Assembly (NCBI GenBank): GCA_020628615.1
Contig: JAHDEV010000010.1
Coordinates: forward strand, 1 to 37,448
Direction of reading: 5' to 3'
From: Dokdonia sp.
GTDB lineage: Bacteria; Bacteroidota; Bacteroidia; Flavobacteriales; Flavobacteriaceae
Length of the DNA: 37,448 nt
Part shown: positions 9,246 through 17,101 of the stretch, one piece after another
Layout of the letters: each line of letters starts with the position of its first letter
Numbering within the stretch: the stretch's first letter is position 1
Translations under genes and position numbers: made by a program
Notes under the pieces: generated by a model
Told to the model about the DNA's origin: nothing
What the model saw: only the letters and a program-made list of their open reading frames with translations
Databases searched by the model: none

Positions 9246-10493
9246 ATGAAAAAAATTACTCTTGCATTTTTAATGCTTTTTACTAGTTTATTTGCAATCG
9301 GTCAATGTGACTACACATTGGAGCTTAATGACAGTTTTGGTGACGGTTGGAATGGAAACTCCATTGATGTTATCGTAAATGGCACAATCGTTTTAGACGA
9401 CGCCACACTAGACGCTGGAAGTCAGGGATTTGAGACTTTTAGTGTTACAGATGGTGATGCTATTACCTTTACTGTAGACGACTCTGGTTCTTTTGACGGA
9501 GAAGTTTCTTATCGTATACTAAATAATGTAGACCAAGAGGTAGGAACTGGTGATCTTGTAGATGTACCAACAGAAATTACTGCAAACTGTATAGACTGTA
9601 CTCCAGGTGCCGCAATGGTAGAAGTTTTTGGGGATTGTGATAACGGTGAATTTAGCGTTATTGTAAACATTACTGATTTTGGAGATGCAACAGAATTTGT
9701 TGTAACAACAAACTATAATAGTCTATCAGAAACAATTACAGATACCGGTGCAACTTTGCTTGGGCCCTTTAATGTAAGTGAGACTGCAATAGAGGTTACT
9801 CTTACACCACAAGATGCTGATTGTGTTCTTACATATGAAAGAGAAATCCCTTGCCCACCTTCTAACGACGAATGTTCTGGAGCAAGAGGACTAGGTGATG
9901 GACAAACTACATTACAAAATATCTCAAACGCAACACCTGATACAACAGGATGTGGAGATACTGGTGGAGCTGCCGTATGGTATTTTGTTAACGATGGAGG
10001 AACAGCTACTGAGGTGACCATTTCTACTGCCGGGTCAGACTTTGACACTATCATTGCATCTATCACTGGTGATTGTGATAACCAAGTCTGTGGAGAGGTC
10101 AATGATGATGCAAATGGAACATTACAAAGTGAACTTACGTTTACAACTCCGGGAACTGGAGAAAATGTATATATTCTAGTTCTAGGTTTTGGTGGTGCTA
10201 CTGGAAACCTTCAAATTAGTGCTACTGGAGATGGTTTATTATCTACTGGAGAATCTAACCAGCTAGATGGATTTACAATGTTTCCTAATCCAGCGCAAGA
10301 TTTTCTTAACGTAAGTAATTCATCTATTATCGAAAATGTAAAAGTGTTCAATTTACTTGGTCAAAAGGTTTTAGATCAAAACCTTCAATCAACACAAAAT
10401 CAAATAAACGTTTCAGAATTAACCCCTGGCGCTTACTTAGTACAAGTAACTGCAGAAGGTCAAACAGGAACTTACAAGTTTATCAAGCAATAA
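9246..10493 (+). CDS. Secreted protein with T9SS type A sorting domain
   Basis: Predicted extracellular or cell-surface protein of 415 residues exported by Sec and then T9SS; its substrate is unknown. Signal peptide 1-20 (ending IGQ). Residues 21-115 carry 'YTLELNDSFGDGWNGNSIDV', a small beta-sandwich type common in Bacteroidota secreted proteins. A second domain at about 205-335 resembles a pre-peptidase C-terminal-like sandwich ('AAVWYFVNDGG', 'FDTIIASITGDCDNQVCGEV', 'VYILVLGFGGATGNLQI'). The C-terminal sorting domain at about 340-415 has 'LDGFTMFPNPAQDFLNVS' and ends 'GTYKFIKQ'. No enzymatic domain is visible, so a binding or adhesin role is only a guess. Acidic and cysteine-paired. Followed by a strong terminator. 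Confidence 0.85.
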   Translation: MKKITLAFLMLFTSLFAIGQCDYTLELNDSFGDGWNGNSIDVIVNGTIVLDDATLDAGSQGFETFSVTDGDAITFTVDDSGSFDGEVSYRILNNVDQEVGTGDLVDVPTEITANCIDCTPGAAMVEVFGDCDNGEFSVIVNITDFGDATEFVVTTNYNSLSETITDTGATLLGPFNVSETAIEVTLTPQDADCVLTYEREIPCPPSNDECSGARGLGDGQTTLQNISNATPDTTGCGDTGGAAVWYFVNDGGTATEVTISTAGSDFDTIIASITGDCDNQVCGEVNDDANGTLQSELTFTTPGTGENVYILVLGFGGATGNLQISATGDGLLSTGESNQLDGFTMFPNPAQDFLNVSNSSIIENVKVFNLLGQKVLDQNLQSTQNQINVSELTPGAYLVQVTAEGQTGTYKFIKQ

Positions 10494-10514
10494 GCTTTAT
10501 AAGCTAAATTTTTT

Positions 10515-10549
10515 AAAAGGCTACTCATATATATGAGTAGCCTTTTTTT
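10515..10549 (+). terminator. Intrinsic terminator (32-bp loop-less perfect palindrome)
   Basis: A 32-bp perfect palindrome, AAAAGGCTACTCATAT and its reverse complement, runs into T7. It closes the secreted-protein gene and, being symmetric with A/T runs on both sides, could also work on the other strand. Confidence 0.92.
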
Positions 10550-10577
10550 ATTGGAGCCATAACCCTACTTTTATCTA

Positions 10578-11300
10578 ATGAAAAAACATCTGGCTCCCCT
10601 GCTGCTTATTATTATTTACATAACCACTGTAAGTTGTGAGAAAGAAATTGTTTATGAAACAAACAGCACTCACTACACAACTAGTGATATAGACATATGC
10701 GCCACGCAGCCCTGTCCAGATATAGATATTGAGATTATTACCTTCACTTCACCTGAGACGGTAAAAGACTTTGCAAATAAGTGGATTCTTGACAAGACAA
10801 CTTCCACTTTGTATAATGCTTCTAATGTGCCAGACCTTAGCATAACAGATGCAATAGACCTATACATTAATGAATCTCAAATTTCATATCCCGAAACTAC
10901 TGAGCTCTCTGATGCTCACGAAATTCAAATAGAAACAGCGCTCTCATATGGGACTAATAATTTACTCTCTATTGTGCACTATACCTATCAATTTTCTGGC
11001 GGTGCTAGTGGGTATGATACAGCTAGCTATCTCAACCTAAATCCACAAAATGGAGAGCTGTTATCAAAAGAAGCACTATTTACAGAAGATTTTTACGCTT
11101 TCGCGAAAGCGTACTTCTCAAAAGAATACCCCCAGCAGGAGCATTTATTTAATGTACTCACATTTAATGAAAACCTACAAGAAGTAGGATTTACCGAAGA
11201 CGGCGTAATTCTTAATTATGCAGAGGTAGATGCATTATATACGGAGAATATGGTGGTTACTATACCTTGGAACGAAACGGAAAGTTATCTTACTTTTTAA
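10578..11300 (+). CDS. Lipoprotein with DUF3298/RsiV-like domain
   Basis: Predicted outer- or periplasm-facing lipoprotein of 240 residues. The signal 'LLLIIIYITTVSCEK' gives the lipidated cysteine at C20. The body ends in a DUF3298-type (PdaC/RsiV C-terminal) fold: 'LLSIVHYTYQFSGGASGYDT' then 'YLNLNPQNGELLSKEALF' and 'VGFTEDGVILNYAEVDAL'. In other bacteria this domain occurs in anti-sigma factor RsiV and in peptidoglycan deacetylase accessory regions; here no sigma factor or deacetylase is adjacent, so the role is unknown. Residues 174-178 (AFAKA) come from palindromic repeat copy 4. Its 3' end overlaps the convergent DinB-like gene by 11 bases. Confidence 0.78.
   Translation: MKKHLAPLLLIIIYITTVSCEKEIVYETNSTHYTTSDIDICATQPCPDIDIEIITFTSPETVKDFANKWILDKTTSTLYNASNVPDLSITDAIDLYINESQISYPETTELSDAHEIQIETALSYGTNNLLSIVHYTYQFSGGASGYDTASYLNLNPQNGELLSKEALFTEDFYAFAKAYFSKEYPQQEHLFNVLTFNENLQEVGFTEDGVILNYAEVDALYTENMVVTIPWNETESYLTF
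11095..11112. repeat. Palindromic repeat copy 4 (inside lipoprotein gene)
   Basis: Perfect 18-bp ACGCTTTCGCGAAAGCGT in the coding sequence, read in frame as A-F-A-K-A between 'TEDFY' and 'YFSKE'. Confidence 0.93.
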
Positions 11301-11754
11301 GGAGTTTTGACAACTGTATAACGCACCCTAAGTGTAAGCCTTCGTGATAATTATTAAATTCCAGCGCTTCTCCGACGTTTGTTAATGTACCTCCCGTAGT
11401 AGATAATGTGTATTCTTTAAAGTCTTTAAAAAGTCCAGCTTCATAATCTTCTTGTAATTCTGCTAGTGTTGTAAACAAGAGTGTATGCATTTGTGCCACT
11501 TCTTCTTGAGTAACTAGCCCTTCTGGTTTTGTACCTTTTCTATACCGATCGATAAATGCCATATCAAGCCTAGGTTTAAGGCCTGAGAGCCCATATGTAA
11601 GAAGTTGCTGTGTGGCGATGCTATGACCTATATTCCATATAATGTTATTATTAAAACCTTCTGGAATCGTGTTAAGTTCCTCTGTAGTATGACTTTTTAT
11701 AAAGCGTTCTAAGAGTTGTCTACTTTTAAGACAGATATCAAAAGTATAGGTCAT
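11290..11754 (-). CDS. DinB superfamily protein
   Basis: Four-helix-bundle protein of the DinB/YfiT metal-binding fold, 154 residues, probably cytoplasmic. Likely metal ligands are H44 in 'IIWNIGHSIATQQ' and H137/H141 in 'NNYHEGLHLG', the usual three-histidine pattern of this fold. Members include thiol-dependent transferases and many proteins of unknown function; nothing here fixes a substrate. Divergent from the ArsC/Spx-like gene at 11839, with an 84-base shared upstream region. No terminator of its own: its stop lies inside the convergent lipoprotein gene. Confidence 0.8.
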   Translation of the reverse strand: MTYTFDICLKSRQLLERFIKSHTTEELNTIPEGFNNNIIWNIGHSIATQQLLTYGLSGLKPRLDMAFIDRYRKGTKPEGLVTQEEVAQMHTLLFTTLAELQEDYEAGLFKDFKEYTLSTTGGTLTNVGEALEFNNYHEGLHLGCVIQLSKLLKK

Positions 11755-11838
11755 ATTGTGTAATTTTTGTCTAAAAATAATTCATTTTAGATAAGTTAGA
11801 TGGTAATTTTGTAAAGTAATTCAACAAGTCACCATATT

Positions 11839-12195
11839 TTGAAAAAAATCATACACTTAGCTACTTGCAATACTTGCCAGCGCATTATTTCTGAAATAAA
11901 CCCGTCTAGTGACGTTATATTACAAGACATTAAAACCGAACCTCTTACAGAAGAGCAAGTTGTGGCTATGAAAGAAATGAGCGGTAGTTATGAGTCGCTT
12001 TTTAGTAAACGAGCGCAACTCTACCGTAAACGTGGTCTTAACGAGCAATCTCTCTCTGAAGAAGATTTTAAAAACCTTATACTTGAACACTACACTTTTT
12101 TAAAGCGCCCGGTTATGATTGTAGATAATCAAATATTTGTAGGTAATAGCAAGAAAGTTGTTGCTGCTGCTGTTGAGGCATTTTCAAAAGCATAG
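11839..12195 (+). CDS. ArsC/Spx-family thioredoxin-fold protein
   Basis: Small (118 residues) thioredoxin-fold protein of the arsenate reductase ArsC/Spx/YffB group. 'HLATCNTCQRI' near the N-terminus holds a CxxC pair (C10, C13), as in Spx-like members, and 'FLKRPVMIVDNQIFVG' is the family's cis-proline region. True arsenate reduction cannot be claimed: the neighbours are not arsenic-resistance genes. Start is TTG: the frame has no ATG or GTG between the upstream stop at 11812 and the conserved region. A TAATTTTG box lies at 11804-11811. Six bases separate it from the EamA permease, so it heads a three-gene unit. Confidence 0.8.
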   Translation: MKKIIHLATCNTCQRIISEINPSSDVILQDIKTEPLTEEQVVAMKEMSGSYESLFSKRAQLYRKRGLNEQSLSEEDFKNLILEHYTFLKRPVMIVDNQIFVGNSKKVVAAAVEAFSKA

Positions 12196-12201
12196 TTTAT
12201 T

Positions 12202-13095
12202 ATGAGCAAGCGTCATCTCGCATTTCTTGCTGCCTTTGGCGCTAGTTTTATATATGGTGTAAATCACACGCTGGCAAAAGATCTTATGCCCACCTATATT
12301 GAGGCATATGGGTTTATTATGCTTAGAGTGTTAGGCGCAGCGATACTATTCTGGATTACAAGCTTGTTTTTACCCTCAGAAAAGATTGACCGTAAAGACT
12401 GGTGGCGCATTATACTTTGTGCTCTTTTTGGGATGACTATTAATATGCTTATGTTTTTTAAGGGGTTACAGCTGTCTACTCCTATAAACAGTAGTGTGGT
12501 CATCACCCTATCTCCAGTTATCCTTCTTATTCTATCGGCTTTATTTTTAAAAGAAAAAATCACTTGGCTCAAAGGGTCTGGTATTGCTATAGGCCTAGTA
12601 GGGGCACTTATTCTTATATTATTTGGCGCAAAAACTCAAGCTAATGCGCCCAATATACCTCTAGGTAACACGCTGTTTATAATTAATGCCATTGCCTACT
12701 CCGTCTATCTAATTTTAGTAAAACCACTCACGGCCAAATATGCCTCGGTCACACTTATGAAATGGTTTTTCTTAATAGCAGTATTTACAAACGCACCCAT
12801 TGCCTTACCTCAATTTCTCGAAGTACAGTGGTCTAGTTTACCACCTTCGGTTATAGGTGTAATGCTGTTTGTAGTAATAGGCACCACATACTTAACATAC
12901 CTATTTAATGTATTTGCCCTGCGCCAGCTCAAACCATCTACTATAGGAGCCTTTATCTATCTGCAACCACTTATCGCAACACTCGTAGCTATCATACTAG
13001 GAGCAGATTCTCTTACCACAATACGCATTATAGCGGCATCACTCATTTTCTTAGGCGTATATTTAAGTACCAAAAGAAAAAAACAAAGTGCCTAG
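12202..13095 (+). CDS. EamA/DMT-family transporter
   Basis: Inner-membrane permease of the drug/metabolite transporter superfamily, 297 residues with about ten hydrophobic segments in two EamA repeats (about residues 5-140 and 155-290). Repeat 1 ends 'ALFLKEKITWLKGSGIAIGL' and repeat 2 contains 'PLIATLVAIILGADSLT', the usual junction motif. Substrates in this family include amino acids and other metabolites; none can be assigned. Middle gene of the unit: 6 bases after the ArsC/Spx-like gene and overlapping the next gene by 8 bases, which suggests coupled translation. Confidence 0.9.
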   Translation: MSKRHLAFLAAFGASFIYGVNHTLAKDLMPTYIEAYGFIMLRVLGAAILFWITSLFLPSEKIDRKDWWRIILCALFGMTINMLMFFKGLQLSTPINSSVVITLSPVILLILSALFLKEKITWLKGSGIAIGLVGALILILFGAKTQANAPNIPLGNTLFIINAIAYSVYLILVKPLTAKYASVTLMKWFFLIAVFTNAPIALPQFLEVQWSSLPPSVIGVMLFVVIGTTYLTYLFNVFALRQLKPSTIGAFIYLQPLIATLVAIILGADSLTTIRIIAASLIFLGVYLSTKRKKQSA

Positions 13096-14218
13096 CTACA
13101 CCTGTACAACTTACAGCAGTATAAACGATATAGACGATCGAGTGTTTAAAGCGCTTGCTTGTGAAGAAACTTTCTATTTTTCAAAACCCTTTTTACAGGC
13201 ATTTGAGAGAGCAAACACGCTCATTACCTACACCTATTTAATCATCACTCTTGACAACAAGCCAGTAGCGCTTGCCATAACTCAAGCTATAGACATCTCT
13301 ATTGAGACTGCTACAGAAAAGCTTCCTCCCACCCAGCAACTAGCTCGAAGCTTACAGTGCTATTTGAGCGGTAAAAAAACGCATATACTAGTATGTGGAA
13401 ACATATTTCTGAGTGGAGCATATGGCCTCTATGTAAAAACCGGTACTGATAAAAGAAGTGTATATGATACGCTTTCGCGAAAGCTAAAAAAACTCTCCAC
13501 AACAAAAAAACCTAGTATATTTTTCTTAAAAGATTTTAATGCTACCGAAGATGCATCAGCTAGCATAGCAGAGAAAGAACACTTTCAATCTTTTACAGTA
13601 GAGCCTAATATGAGACTTGCCGTAAGGTGGCAAGATTTTGAAACCTATAAAGCCTCACTCAAATCAAAATATAGAATAAAAGTAAATCGTGCAGATACGT
13701 TAAGTAAACATCTTATTAGTACATCATTTACAGCAACACAAATAAGAGACAACATACAGAAGCTGCAAGGCCTTTATAACAACGTAGTATCTAAAGCTGT
13801 TTTTAATACTGTACCTCTTGCTATCGAGACATATGCGTTACTTAAAGAAACCTTTAAAGATCAAGTAAGGTTTACTGCTTACAGTAAAGATGGAGAACTT
13901 GTAGGATTCTCAACAGCTTTTATCGTGAGTGATGTGCTAGAAGCACATTTTATTGGGCTTGATTATGATTTTAATAAAACAGATGCCATCTACCAAAGAA
14001 TGCTTAACGATTATATAAGACAAGGCCTCTCATTAGGGGTGAAAGAAATCAACTTAGGCAGAACAGCATCTGAAATTAAAAGTACTCTAGGTGCAACGCC
14101 AGAACATCTTAGATGTTATATAAAACACCGCCGTACGGTTGCAAATATGGTATTTAAACCTTTTGTGCGTCAGATTAAAATGACAGAATACAAACAACAT
14201 ACACCATTTAAGAAATAG
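13088..14218 (+). CDS. FemAB/GNAT-like acyltransferase
   Basis: 376-residue protein with two acyltransferase-like halves, as in FemAB-type and BioF2-like GNAT proteins. The C-terminal half has 'ENDFYAYSKDGELVGF'-type organisation, seen as 'VRFTAYSKDGELVGFSTAF', then 'EAHFIGLDYDFNKTDAIYQR' and 'GVKEINLGRTASEIKSTLG', the layout of this family's acyl-CoA fold. Substrate unknown; a peptidoglycan, lipid or small-molecule amino-acylation role is inference. The start is GTG, overlapping the permease stop by 8 bases (GTGCCTAG). Residues 128-132 (TLSRK) are encoded by palindromic repeat copy 5. Last gene of the unit; no clear terminator follows. Confidence 0.72.
   Translation: MPSYTCTTYSSINDIDDRVFKALACEETFYFSKPFLQAFERANTLITYTYLIITLDNKPVALAITQAIDISIETATEKLPPTQQLARSLQCYLSGKKTHILVCGNIFLSGAYGLYVKTGTDKRSVYDTLSRKLKKLSTTKKPSIFFLKDFNATEDASASIAEKEHFQSFTVEPNMRLAVRWQDFETYKASLKSKYRIKVNRADTLSKHLISTSFTATQIRDNIQKLQGLYNNVVSKAVFNTVPLAIETYALLKETFKDQVRFTAYSKDGELVGFSTAFIVSDVLEAHFIGLDYDFNKTDAIYQRMLNDYIRQGLSLGVKEINLGRTASEIKSTLGATPEHLRCYIKHRRTVANMVFKPFVRQIKMTEYKQHTPFKK
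13469..13486. repeat. Palindromic repeat copy 5 (inside acyltransferase gene)
   Basis: Perfect 14-bp core GCTTTCGCGAAAGC at 13471-13484 with an eroded right end (CTAA instead of CGTA). Read in frame as T-L-S-R-K, a different frame from copies 1 and 4. Confidence 0.88.
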
Positions 14219-14390
14219 TAATTAGTTCAAAAAACAAATTATATAAAATTCTCTGCCATTTAATTTTCTCTCAAGATAACAAATTATGTTAAAAATTTAA
14301 CATTTAATATAGATTTTAGCCTGTATTTTATTACTCATTTTTCTAAAATGCTAGTTATATTTACAAGAACAACCTAACAATCAACATATT

Positions 14391-14759
14391 ATGAAAACAC
14401 AAGAAATCGCAAATAATTTAGTAAAGTGGTGCAATAATGGGGAGTATGATAGATGCTATAAAGAACTTTATAGCCCAAATATTGTGAGTTTAGAGCCATC
14501 GTGGGCAGAACACTCAAGGTCTGAAGGTATGGAAGCCGTAGGAAAAAAAGGAGAATGGTGGGAAAACACTTTTGATGTGCATAGCACTACCGTAAGTGAG
14601 CCTACAGTTGCAGAAAACTGGTTTTCTGTTAGATTTGATATGGACACTACTCATAAGCCTAGCGGGCAGCGCAGTAAGTCTTCAGAAATAGCAGTATATC
14701 AAGTAAAGGATGGAAAGATTGTACAAGAGCAATTCTTTTATGATATGCCAGGTCAATAG
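14391..14759 (+). CDS. SnoaL-like (NTF2-fold) protein
   Basis: 122-residue cytoplasmic protein of the SnoaL-like/NTF2 superfamily. The layout is typical: an N-terminal helix pair ('IANNLVKWCNNGEYDRCYKE'), 'LYSPNIVSLEP', then beta strands ending 'IAVYQVKDGKIVQEQFFYDM'. Proteins of this fold range from cyclases and isomerases to simple ligand binders; there is no catalytic signature I can name. No signal peptide. A TATATTTA box lies at 14356-14363, and a strong terminator follows. It stands alone, facing the thioesterase gene tail to tail. Confidence 0.8.
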   Translation: MKTQEIANNLVKWCNNGEYDRCYKELYSPNIVSLEPSWAEHSRSEGMEAVGKKGEWWENTFDVHSTTVSEPTVAENWFSVRFDMDTTHKPSGQRSKSSEIAVYQVKDGKIVQEQFFYDMPGQ

Positions 14760-14765
14760 TAATAT

Positions 14766-14804
14766 AATTATAGGAGCAGTATTGTACTGCTCCTATAATT
14801 TTTT
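14766..14804 (+). terminator. Intrinsic terminator, 16-bp stem
   Basis: Perfect 16-bp stem AATTATAGGAGCAGTA with a 3-base loop, followed by T6. It sits between the SnoaL-like stop and the convergent thioesterase stop and may serve both. Confidence 0.92.
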
Positions 14805-14806
14805 AA

Positions 14807-15283
14807 TTACTCTCTATCTCTAGGCACTTGCCCGTGAGATCTCATATCTTCTTTTGTTAAGACTTTATAGTCTGGTGTTTTTGGCGCTTTTGCAAGCATA
14901 GGCATTAATGCCTCTGGTAGGCCAGTTGTTTTACGTGTGGTAAGATCTATCCAGGCCCCTTGCATACTTCCTCTAGCCAGGTTTCTTCCTTTATAATCAT
15001 AAAAGTTATGTACAAATTTAAAGAACATACCATCCTCACTAGCTCCTCCTAACTCAAAAGTCACAGTGATAGGTCTACCCTGAAAGGCTTCTTTAAAAAA
15101 GAATATTTGCTCGTGAAAAATTACAGGACCTATATTATGTTGTACCATTTCTTTCTGGCTTAGTCCATTCTCAATCATAAAGCCCATACGGGTATGAGAC
15201 ATAAAGTTTACGTAAGCTGAGTTTGCTAGGTGACGATTTGCATCTATATCACTCCATCTTATATCAAATTCTTTTGTGTACAT
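14807..15283 (-). CDS. Acyl-CoA thioesterase (4-hydroxybenzoyl-CoA thioesterase fold)
   Basis: Single hot-dog-fold thioesterase of 158 residues that hydrolyses an acyl-CoA or acyl-ACP. The N-terminal 'FDIRWSDIDANRHLANSAYV' matches the YbgC/FcbC-type active-site stretch (D12/D14, R17, H18). 'GPVIFHEQIFFFKEAFQGRP' and 'GAWIDLTTRKTTGLP' follow the hot-dog strand order. The exact substrate is unknown. Upstream lies a perfect 12-bp palindrome at 15315-15326 that could be an operator. Convergent with the SnoaL-like gene. Confidence 0.87.
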   Translation of the reverse strand: MYTKEFDIRWSDIDANRHLANSAYVNFMSHTRMGFMIENGLSQKEMVQHNIGPVIFHEQIFFFKEAFQGRPITVTFELGGASEDGMFFKFVHNFYDYKGRNLARGSMQGAWIDLTTRKTTGLPEALMPMLAKAPKTPDYKVLTKEDMRSHGQVPRDRE

Positions 15284-15314
15284 ATATAAATTGTTCTAAT
15301 TAAATCAAGTTTGT

Positions 15315-15326
15315 GACAGTACTGTC
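15315..15326. promoter_or_regulatory. Perfect 12-bp palindrome, possible operator
   Basis: GACAGTACTGTC lies 32 bases upstream of the thioesterase ATG, in the region shared with the divergent YheT-like gene. It is unlike the dispersed repeat. A regulator-binding site is an inference from position and symmetry only. The rest of this 219-base gap holds a TAATTTTG box (15440-15447, plus strand) and a short inverted repeat GTAGTA(5)TACTAC at 15453-15469. Confidence 0.35.
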
Positions 15327-15502
15327 TTGTCGTAAAATTACAATAATCACCTCTTTGGGGTACATTAGTTTTCGATAAAAAAATCATAATAAGCTTTTAT
15401 AGAGTTACCGTACATAGGTTATAGCCTCTCATAATTATGTAATTTTGTGATAGTAGTATGTTGTACTACAAAATGTTAAATATATAAAGCTACATACCCT
15501 AA

Positions 15503-16471
15503 ATGCCCATAGTTTCATCAAGTTTTCGCGCAAGCGGACTTTTTAAAGATGCTCATTTTTCTACCATTTACTCTGCAAAAATTAGGCGCGTAAAAGGGGT
15601 TAATCAGTCTAGAGAGCGTTTTGAACTTCCCGATGGTGACTTTATAGATATAGACTGGACAAATGCTCGAAATACAAGAGAAAATAAAAAGGTGGCTGTT
15701 CTATTTCACGGCTTAGAAGGTGATGCACAGCGCCCTTATATGCTGGGCACAGCAAAGTTATTAAGCACAAATGGTTATGATGTGGCGGGTGTAAATTTAC
15801 GCGGGTGTAGTGGCGTTCAAAATAGACTCTACCGGTCTTATCATAGTGGAGAAACTGGCGATATAGCATTTATTCTGGATAGGCTTGTTGAGCGTAATTA
15901 TAAAAAAATAGGTCTCTACGGTGTGAGCTTGGGAGGTAATGCTGTTTTAAAATATCTTGGAGAGCATAAAAATATTCCTTCAGAAGTTAAAGTTGCCTCC
16001 TGCATAGGTGTACCGGCAGATTTACGTATGTCACTTGAACAATTATCAAAAAAAGAAAACATCATTTATCGTACTTCTTTTTTAGTACACTTGCGCGCAA
16101 AGTATCGAAAAAAAATGTCTCGCTTTCCCGAGAAAATGAGTAAACAATTATATAAAAAGATTAATAGTTTACAATCTTTTGATGATATATACACCGCGCC
16201 AGCTCACGGGTTTGAAGATGCACTAGATTATTATGCAAAAGCGAGTAGCGCTCAGTTTATAAAAAACATTAAAGTCCCTACTCTTATACTTAATGCAAAA
16301 AATGATAGTTTTTTACACGGTGACTGCTACCCTATAGAACAAGCAAAACAGTCTGACATCATACATTTAGAAATGCCAGATCACGGAGGGCACGTGGGCT
16401 TTTATATGAAAGGAGAGTATTACTACAATGAGCTACGCACCTTTGACTTTTTTAAAAATTATATTGAGTAA
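15503..16471 (+). CDS. YheT-family alpha/beta hydrolase
   Basis: 322-residue alpha/beta hydrolase of the YheT/EMB8 group. Seen: oxyanion region 'VLFHGLEGDAQRPYM', nucleophile elbow 'GLYGVSLGGN' (S142), acid D268 in 'LILNAKNDSF', and catalytic H297 in 'MPDHGGHVGF'. The family is usually described as an esterase/lipase-like hydrolase; the natural substrate is unknown. N-terminal 'LFKDAHFSTIYSA' is the family start, so the ATG at 15503 fits. Residues 7-12 (SFRASG) coincide with a degenerate copy of the palindromic repeat. The following azurin promoter overlaps this gene's last codons. Confidence 0.87.
   Translation: MPIVSSSFRASGLFKDAHFSTIYSAKIRRVKGVNQSRERFELPDGDFIDIDWTNARNTRENKKVAVLFHGLEGDAQRPYMLGTAKLLSTNGYDVAGVNLRGCSGVQNRLYRSYHSGETGDIAFILDRLVERNYKKIGLYGVSLGGNAVLKYLGEHKNIPSEVKVASCIGVPADLRMSLEQLSKKENIIYRTSFLVHLRAKYRKKMSRFPEKMSKQLYKKINSLQSFDDIYTAPAHGFEDALDYYAKASSAQFIKNIKVPTLILNAKNDSFLHGDCYPIEQAKQSDIIHLEMPDHGGHVGFYMKGEYYYNELRTFDFFKNYIE
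15521..15538. repeat. Palindromic repeat copy 6 (degenerate, inside yheT-like gene)
   Basis: TTTTCGCGCAAGCGG shares the centre and right arm of the repeat with three changes. Its A-to-C change in the right arm (CGCGCAAGCG) is the same as in copy 12. Read in frame as F-R-A-S, the third frame of the repeat. Confidence 0.55.
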
Positions 16472-16494
16472 AAAGCTGTTGTTGATTATCTTTA
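16464..16494 (+). promoter_or_regulatory. Promoter of the azurin gene
   Basis: TTG at 16464-16466, 20-nt spacer, TATCTTTA at 16487-16494, close to the Bacteroidota consensus. The predicted start site is about 20 bases before the ATG. The -33 box lies inside the last codons of the upstream hydrolase gene. Confidence 0.65.
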
Positions 16495-16519
16495 GAAACT
16501 TAAACTAAACTGAACTACT

Positions 16520-17026
16520 ATGAAATTTAAAGGAATTATAGCTGCTCTTGCACTTGCAGGACTTATGATAAGCTGCGGCGGCGAAGAGAAAAAAACTGAA
16601 AAAGAAACTGTTAAGATAGGGTCTAAAAAAACTACAAAAAAAGATGACGGAAAATCTGTAAATCTTGCACTTGCAGGAAATGACCTGATGAAATATGACA
16701 AGAGCGAACTTAAAGTCAAAGCTGGTCAAGAAGTGACTCTTACACTGCGTCATACAGGAAAAATTGACAAAAAAATAATGGGTCATAACTTTGTGTTGCT
16801 CAAGCCAGGAACGTCTATTCCAGAATTTTCATCAGCAGCAGCGGCGGCTGGAGAGTCTGATGACTGGATTGCAAATAAAGATCAAATCATTGCTCATACT
16901 AAGATGATAGGTGGTGGGCAGTCTACTACTGTCACTTTTACTGCGCCAGAGGCTGGAACTTATGATTTTATATGTAGCTTCCCAGGTCACTCAGGACTTA
17001 TGAAAGGAAAATTTATTGTAGAGTAA
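16520..17026 (+). CDS. Azurin-like cupredoxin lipoprotein
   Basis: Blue-copper electron carrier anchored as a lipoprotein. Lipobox 'LMISCGG' gives C19; a Lys/Thr-rich linker (about residues 21-45) precedes a cupredoxin domain. Type-1 copper ligands are visible: H89 in 'IMGHNFVLL', then C152, H157 and M161 in 'FICSFPGHSGLMKG'. 'DDWIANKDQIIAHTKMIGGG' is the characteristic azurin insertion. It probably shuttles electrons in the periplasm, for example to a terminal oxidase or peroxidase; the partner is not in the window. Monocistronic, with its own promoter and strong terminator. Confidence 0.93.
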   Translation: MKFKGIIAALALAGLMISCGGEEKKTEKETVKIGSKKTTKKDDGKSVNLALAGNDLMKYDKSELKVKAGQEVTLTLRHTGKIDKKIMGHNFVLLKPGTSIPEFSSAAAAAGESDDWIANKDQIIAHTKMIGGGQSTTVTFTAPEAGTYDFICSFPGHSGLMKGKFIVE

Positions 17027-17040
17027 TCTACACTATTATA

Positions 17041-17087
17041 AAAAGAAAAGTCCTGTAAACATATTGTTTACAGGACTTTTCTTTTTT
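17041..17087 (+). terminator. Intrinsic terminator, 20-bp stem, bidirectional
   Basis: Perfect 20-bp stem starting AAAAGAAAAGTCCTGTAAAC, 5-base loop, and T-rich tails on both strands. It lies between the convergent azurin and arfB stops and probably ends both. Confidence 0.93.
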
Positions 17088-17101
17088 CTACATCTGTTCT
17101 T

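Noticed and set aside
11839-12195. Arsenic-resistance gene arsC
   Set aside because: The fold fits, but no arsenic transporter or regulator is nearby and the CxxC pair is more like Spx/YffB-type members, so the symbol is not used.
16090-16106. CTTGCGCGCAAAG in the YheT-like gene
   Set aside because: Symmetric centre TTGCGCGCAA differs from the repeat core at several positions and reads as normal coding sequence.
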